44,511 bases of DNA. Source: Butyrivibrio sp. Its GTDB lineage: Bacteria; Bacillota; Clostridia; Lachnospirales; Lachnospiraceae. The position numbers and the translations under genes were made by a program. Location: assembly GCA_017413105.1 (NCBI GenBank), contig JAFPVA010000196.1, forward strand, positions 1 through 44,511, given 5' to 3'. Shown piece after piece: positions 41,658-44,511 of this stretch; position 1 is the first letter of the stretch, and each line of letters begins with the position of its first letter. The notes beneath the pieces were generated by a model. The model saw only the letters and a program-made list of their open reading frames with translations. It was not told the DNA's origin and searched no databases.

Positions 41658-42557
41658 ATGAGTGATAATATCGTCCGTTTTGATAAAAACCATAGAAAAA
41701 AGCAACGTTATAAGACAAATACGGCTAGAAAAATAAAAAAGAGAATTCCTGTCTCTTCTATAATTTTTGTCCTTGTATTTGGAACTGCCCTCTTTTTTGC
41801 TTTTCGGGAAATGCGAAACAGTGATACGTCAGATTCACCAAATTCAATACCAAATTCTTATTCACAGATAATTGTCACTGGTAAAACAGTCAATTACGAT
41901 AATAATGTGGCTCCACCTGAGAAAGATGACATCTGGGTGATGTATCAGAGTCTCAGCGGGCCAGATAAATGGGTTTATGATATGTTCCTTGACCTCGTTG
42001 AGAACAGGGATAAGACAGGATATAACAGTTCCATAGTTATTTCTGATAGTACGTTGGAGAGTCTGGGCGATGGTTACTTCTGGAATATATTCCTTGCCAT
42101 GTGCGAGGATCATCCTGAGTTTTTCTTTCTTTCATTATCCGACAGTAATATGGAGTCATATTATTATTCAACAGCAGGAATAACGACTTATGTGTATGAA
42201 ATAAGAAAGTCTACCAAGGAAGAAGAGATGCAGATTGCAGCTTTTGAAGAAGCTACTAAGGTGTTCATGAATGATATAGATTTATCAGCTTCAGACTTGG
42301 ACATAGAACTTCAGATACATGACAAGTTGCTCGATATGGTCAGTTATGATTATGAGTTATATGAACAGCACAAAAACGATGAAAGAATTCATGATCTCGG
42401 ATTTACCGCATTTGGAGCGTTAGTACAGGATTCATCAGGAAAAAAGAATATGGCAGTATGCGAAGGGTATTCAATGGCATTTGAGCACTTGCTACATCAG
42501 GCGGGGATTCCATGTGGCACTGTTTCCGGAAATGCATTGGTCCCGATTGCAAAATAG
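41658..42557 (+). pseudogene. membrane-anchored transglutaminase-like protein, truncated after catalytic Cys
   Basis: 299 residues. A basic cytoplasmic start is followed by one helix (VSSIIFVLVFGTALFFAF) and an extracellular region. Near the end stands AVCEGYSMAFEHLLHQAG, the catalytic Cys motif of bacterial transglutaminase-like/cysteine protease domains (PF01841). The His and Asp motifs that should follow within ~60 residues are missing: the frame ends GNALVPIAK and no continuation is visible in other frames to 42720. It is thus probably a broken gene, although the remaining protein could still be made. No clear ribosome site. Confidence 0.65.
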
Positions 42558-42753
42558 AGAATGTATTCTGAATATCCATGATTAAGAAGTTTGTTTTTGC
42601 AGTTTGTGCATATGAAATAGACTCATGATCGATAACATACTTTGTTTTGGTTATGCTGGATACATGAATGTACATTGTGAATCAAGAATTCGATAGGATT
42701 TGCTGCTGATAGTACTACAGATTGAGTGAAAGAGGAGTATTCTGGGCGCACAA

Positions 42754-42781
42754 AAGGAAAGCACGAATGCTTTCCTTTTTT
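42754..42781. terminator. bidirectional terminator between truncated gene and hepT
   Basis: AAGGAAAGCA and TGCTTTCCTT form a 10-bp stem with a CGAA loop, flanked by TTTTT on the right and AAAA on the left, so it can stop both the rightward transcript and the leftward mntA-hepT transcript. Confidence 0.9.
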
Positions 42782-42818
42782 GCTTCCAGGACTGCCAATC
42801 ATCAAAGTAACCAAAAAC

Positions 42819-43154
42819 CTATTTAATATCTTCAAGTTGCTGCTTAAACACAGGAATAACGTTAAAAACGATGTCACATATGATTGTCCAACTTGTGTTA
42901 TCATAATCGTGAACAAGTCTGTGACGAAGACCGGATATTTTACTCCATGGAATATCATTATGTGCACCCTTGAAATCTTTTGACAGGTTATAAGCATGTT
43001 CTCCGATATTGTACAAAGGAGTAGTCAGAGTCCATCTTACTGTTTCATTTTCAAGAATCTGTTCTCTGGTAAGGTTGCTTTCATTCACGTAAGCGATAAG
43101 CTTATCTACTGTAGTCTTTATCTTTTGGATCCTCTGCTCATCAGTATATTGCAT
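42819..43154 (-). CDS. hepT: HepT-like RNase toxin (type VII toxin-antitoxin)
   Basis: HEPN-domain ribonuclease toxin. The 111-residue helical protein has the HEPN catalytic motif R-x4-H in GLRHRLVHDYDNTSW, with the tyrosine of the HxY motif that MntA modifies by adding AMP. N-terminal helices (IQKIKTTVDKLIAYVNES) fit the DUF86 family. It shares one base with the end of mntA (TAATG-type overlap), showing translational coupling. Both catalytic residues are intact. Confidence 0.93.
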   Translation of the reverse strand: MQYTDEQRIQKIKTTVDKLIAYVNESNLTREQILENETVRWTLTTPLYNIGEHAYNLSKDFKGAHNDIPWSKISGLRHRLVHDYDNTSWTIICDIVFNVIPVFKQQLEDIK

Positions 43155-43459
43155 TATATTCTGATACCATCCTTCAATATGTTTTTATAAAAATCAGAAG
43201 ATTTATCAATTTCTCGTTCTTCATAGACATCGACATTCTTACCGGATATGTCATACAGCTCATCAGCTATACAAAAAACATCTGTAGGATCGAAGTCCTT
43301 ACCACCCAATACCATAATGTCGATATCAGATTCTTCAGTAGCTTCTCCTCTGGCATAAGAACCAAACAGGATAGCTCCTTTTGCAGAATATTTTGTTAAA
43401 AGGGGTTTGACCAGCGCCTTGATATTATCAACGGTATATTTTTTTAATGTAATCATCAT
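43154..43459 (-). CDS. mntA: MntA-like nucleotidyltransferase antitoxin
   Basis: Minimal nucleotidyltransferase of 101 residues that neutralises HepT by AMPylation. The fold signature GSYARGEATEESDIDIMV holds the GS and both metal-binding Asp residues; a third Asp lies in KNVDVYEE. AAGAGGA before the tandem ATG (43459/43456) supports the start. mntA comes first, then hepT, as in described pairs. Confidence 0.93.
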   Translation of the reverse strand: MMITLKKYTVDNIKALVKPLLTKYSAKGAILFGSYARGEATEESDIDIMVLGGKDFDPTDVFCIADELYDISGKNVDVYEEREIDKSSDFYKNILKDGIRI

Positions 43460-43503
43460 AAAATCCTCTTATCTACATACAAGGAAAAGCAATCTTCAAG
43501 CCT

Positions 43504-43512
43504 ATTATAGCA
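43504..43512 (-). promoter_or_regulatory. extended -10 promoter for mntA-hepT
   Basis: On the minus strand TGCTATAAT forms an extended -10 about 45 bases before the mntA start codon; no strong -35 is seen. Confidence 0.55.
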
Positions 43513-43745
43513 TTTCATACAGGTTTATGTCTTTGGGTTTATTGCGAATACTGTGATTTGCAGTCAACAAAAATCAGTCCATCAGTTGACTCCAAAGGCG
43601 AAAACAGTGATATGAATCATTCTCTGGAGTATTCCATCCGGAATCATCAACCCGGAGCCTGACAGAAATCCTACTGCCGGCGCCGTCTTGCCGTGAACCA
43701 TTATTACGCTCCGCAGGAGTGAAACTATCTGAAACATTGTCTGAT
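43513..43745. other. unassigned spacer with raised GC
   Basis: No convincing gene. From about 43600 the base composition becomes more GC-rich (for example CTACTGCCGGCGCCGTCTTG) and resembles the M13 gene to the right rather than the sequence to the left, which marks a possible junction of DNA of different origin. Confidence 0.4.
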
Positions 43746-43784
43746 AAAATGACCGGAAATCAGAAATATCCAGGTCATTTTTTT
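43746..43784 (+). terminator. intrinsic terminator of an unidentified upstream unit
   Basis: AAAATGACC (43746-43754) pairs with GGTCATTTT (43773-43781), followed by TTT. The gene it should terminate is not visible, so it may be a leftover from the transferred segment. Confidence 0.75.
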
Positions 43785-43788
43785 GCGA

Positions 43789-43817
43789 TTGAACAGCCGG
43801 CAAATGTGGGGTACTAT
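43789..43817 (+). promoter_or_regulatory. possible promoter for M13 peptidase gene
   Basis: TTGAAC at 43789-43794, 17-base spacer and TACTAT at 43812-43817. The transcript would include the structured repeat at 43848-43969 in its leader. Confidence 0.4.
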
Positions 43818-43847
43818 AAAGACATGAGTTCTTGGATAAAATTACAG

Positions 43848-43969
43848 AAATCCGCACTTACTGCGGGTTTCGTGAGAACATGATTCAAGAGTCAACCAAG
43901 CCCTGCGACGTTAGTCGCCTTCAAATGGCTTGGTTGATACATTCTTGGATTTTATATCCAAGAATGTAT
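43848..43969. repeat. structured repeat (copy 3), in front of the M13 gene
   Basis: Hairpin A is AAATCCGCA (43848-43856) with TGCGGGTTT (43862-43870); linker CGTGAGAAC-A-TGATTCAAGAGT; hairpin B is CAACCAAGCC (43893-43902) with GGCTTGGTTG (43927-43936), containing an inner GCGAC/GTCGC stem; a third hairpin has a perfect 14-bp stem, ATACATTCTTGGAT with ATCCAAGAATGTAT (43937-43969). Hairpins A and B have the same layout as in copy 1 with compensating base changes. Confidence 0.8.
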
Positions 43970-44014
43970 ACATCAATCCGAAAAACATAATATGGAAAAA
44001 GGGGGGAAGAAGAA

Positions 44015-44511
44015 ATGAAGCATTTTCCGAGATTGTTTCTTGCATTCCTGACTGCCTTCTGTCTGTGTACCGGATGCAGTGCGCCTGCAGCGCAGACAGA
44101 ACCTGTAAAGACACCCGAAAGTACAGCCGCTTCAGAAACAGTCTCCGTCCCGTCGCAGGAACCTGAGATGACCGATGAGACAGACATCAGCACACCGGAG
44201 GATATCGAGAAAGCCAAGGGCGGAAAGCCATGGCCGGATTCCCAGATGAAGGAGAATATCACCGAAGGGATGGAGCGCTCGCCGAAGGATAATTATTATC
44301 TGTATGTCAACTATGACTTCCATATGGATATGAAGAACGGCGGGAAAAAGAAAAATACCTCCAAGGAGATTGCGGACGAAATGCTGGAAGTGATGCAGGA
44401 TGATCATTCCGACAACCATGCCCAGCAGCTTGTCCAGCAGTATTACCGTGCCTTTACCGACTGGGATACCAGAAACAAAGCAGGTCTGGAGCCGCTCCGG
44501 GCCGTCGTGGA
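44015..44511 (+). CDS. M13-family metallopeptidase lipoprotein, 5' part only
   Basis: The gene runs off the window after about 165 codons. GGGGGGAAGAAGAA before the ATG at 44015 is a good ribosome site. A lipoprotein signal peptide (FLAFLTAFCLCTGC) is followed by a Thr/Glu/Pro-rich tether and then by PKDNYYLYVNYDFHMDM, the typical N-terminus of neprilysin/PepO-type (M13) peptidases. The catalytic HExxH lies beyond the edge and cannot be checked. GC content and codons (many CTG, GCC, CCG) differ from most neighbours, suggesting acquisition. Confidence 0.8.
   Translation, partial: MKHFPRLFLAFLTAFCLCTGCSAPAAQTEPVKTPESTAASETVSVPSQEPEMTDETDISTPEDIEKAKGGKPWPDSQMKENITEGMERSPKDNYYLYVNYDFHMDMKNGGKKKNTSKEIADEMLEVMQDDHSDNHAQQLVQQYYRAFTDWDTRNKAGLEPLRAVV

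Noticed and set aside
42726-42983. Plus-strand 85-residue frame opposite hepT
   Set aside because: Shadow of hepT; its start overlaps the bidirectional terminator.
43582-43857. Minus-strand 91-residue frame and an overlapping plus-strand frame through 43748-43882
   Set aside because: The plus frame runs through a terminator hairpin and into the repeat; neither has a ribosome site or a recognisable motif.

Overview
The window looks like a chromosome segment of a rumen/gut Lachnospiraceae bacterium, most like Butyrivibrio or Pseudobutyrivibrio. This rests on moderate-to-low GC, Clostridia-type gene order (mraZ-rsmH-ftsL-pbp-mraY-murD-ftsW-divIB-ftsZ followed by nrdR), many AGGAGG ribosome sites, frequent TTG/GTG starts, a QueH-type queuosine enzyme and a Tn916-type integrase. 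The genus is an inference; no rRNA or tRNA gene was seen.

Layout. (1) 1-2.2 kb: the end of an integrated element, with a GC-rich structured RNA-like leader, a terminator, a MazF-Xis fusion gene and a tyrosine integrase, followed by a candidate attachment region in front of ychF. (2) 2.2-5.1 kb: ychF, lgt and a decayed voltage-gated K+ channel with a small membrane protein upstream. (3) 5.3-16.4 kb: a compact division and cell wall (dcw) cluster driven from a promoter followed by five MraZ-box-like repeats. Internal promoters precede ftsW and ftsZ, and nrdR follows. murC, murE, murF, murG and ftsA are absent. (4) 16.4-21.6 kb: a five-gene peptide/nickel-type ABC importer. (5) 21.7-28.1 kb: a conserved small protein, a fused shikimate dehydrogenase-shikimate kinase gene, queH, argS and a MATE transporter. 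(6) 28.2-38.1 kb: signalling and envelope genes. These are a GGDEF-EAL sensor, an NSS transporter, a double-glycine-leader small protein, an exported LysM protein with a RelA/SpoT-like domain, a PrsW-like protease, MscS, and a triple fusion of glycosyltransferase 2, GtrA and phosphodiester glycosidase. (7) 38.1-44.5 kb: an accessory, eroded region. It holds a chimeric fumarase remnant, a complete type I toxin-antitoxin candidate, a zinc-ribbon remnant, a c-di-GMP-I-like riboswitch in front of two Ada-type zinc-motif proteins (the first frameshifted), a second decayed K+ channel, a transglutaminase-like gene cut just after its catalytic cysteine, a MntA/HepT pair, and the start of a GC-richer M13 peptidase lipoprotein gene.

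How it fits together. Much of the window is envelope biology: building septal wall (dcw), lipoprotein maturation (lgt), envelope stress (MscS) and surface proteins. The c-di-GMP enzyme at 28.2 kb and the riboswitch-like leader at 39.7 kb could form a second-messenger link, but this is inference. A family of composite hairpin repeats sits after ychF, mraZ, oppF, queH and argS and before the M13 gene. In oppF and queH these repeats supply the last codons of the protein.

Most unusual items: the MazF-Xis-Int cassette, the exported LysM-RelA/SpoT-like protein, the type I toxin locus whose two convergent RNAs start with related sequence, and the structured repeat family that rewrites protein C-termini.
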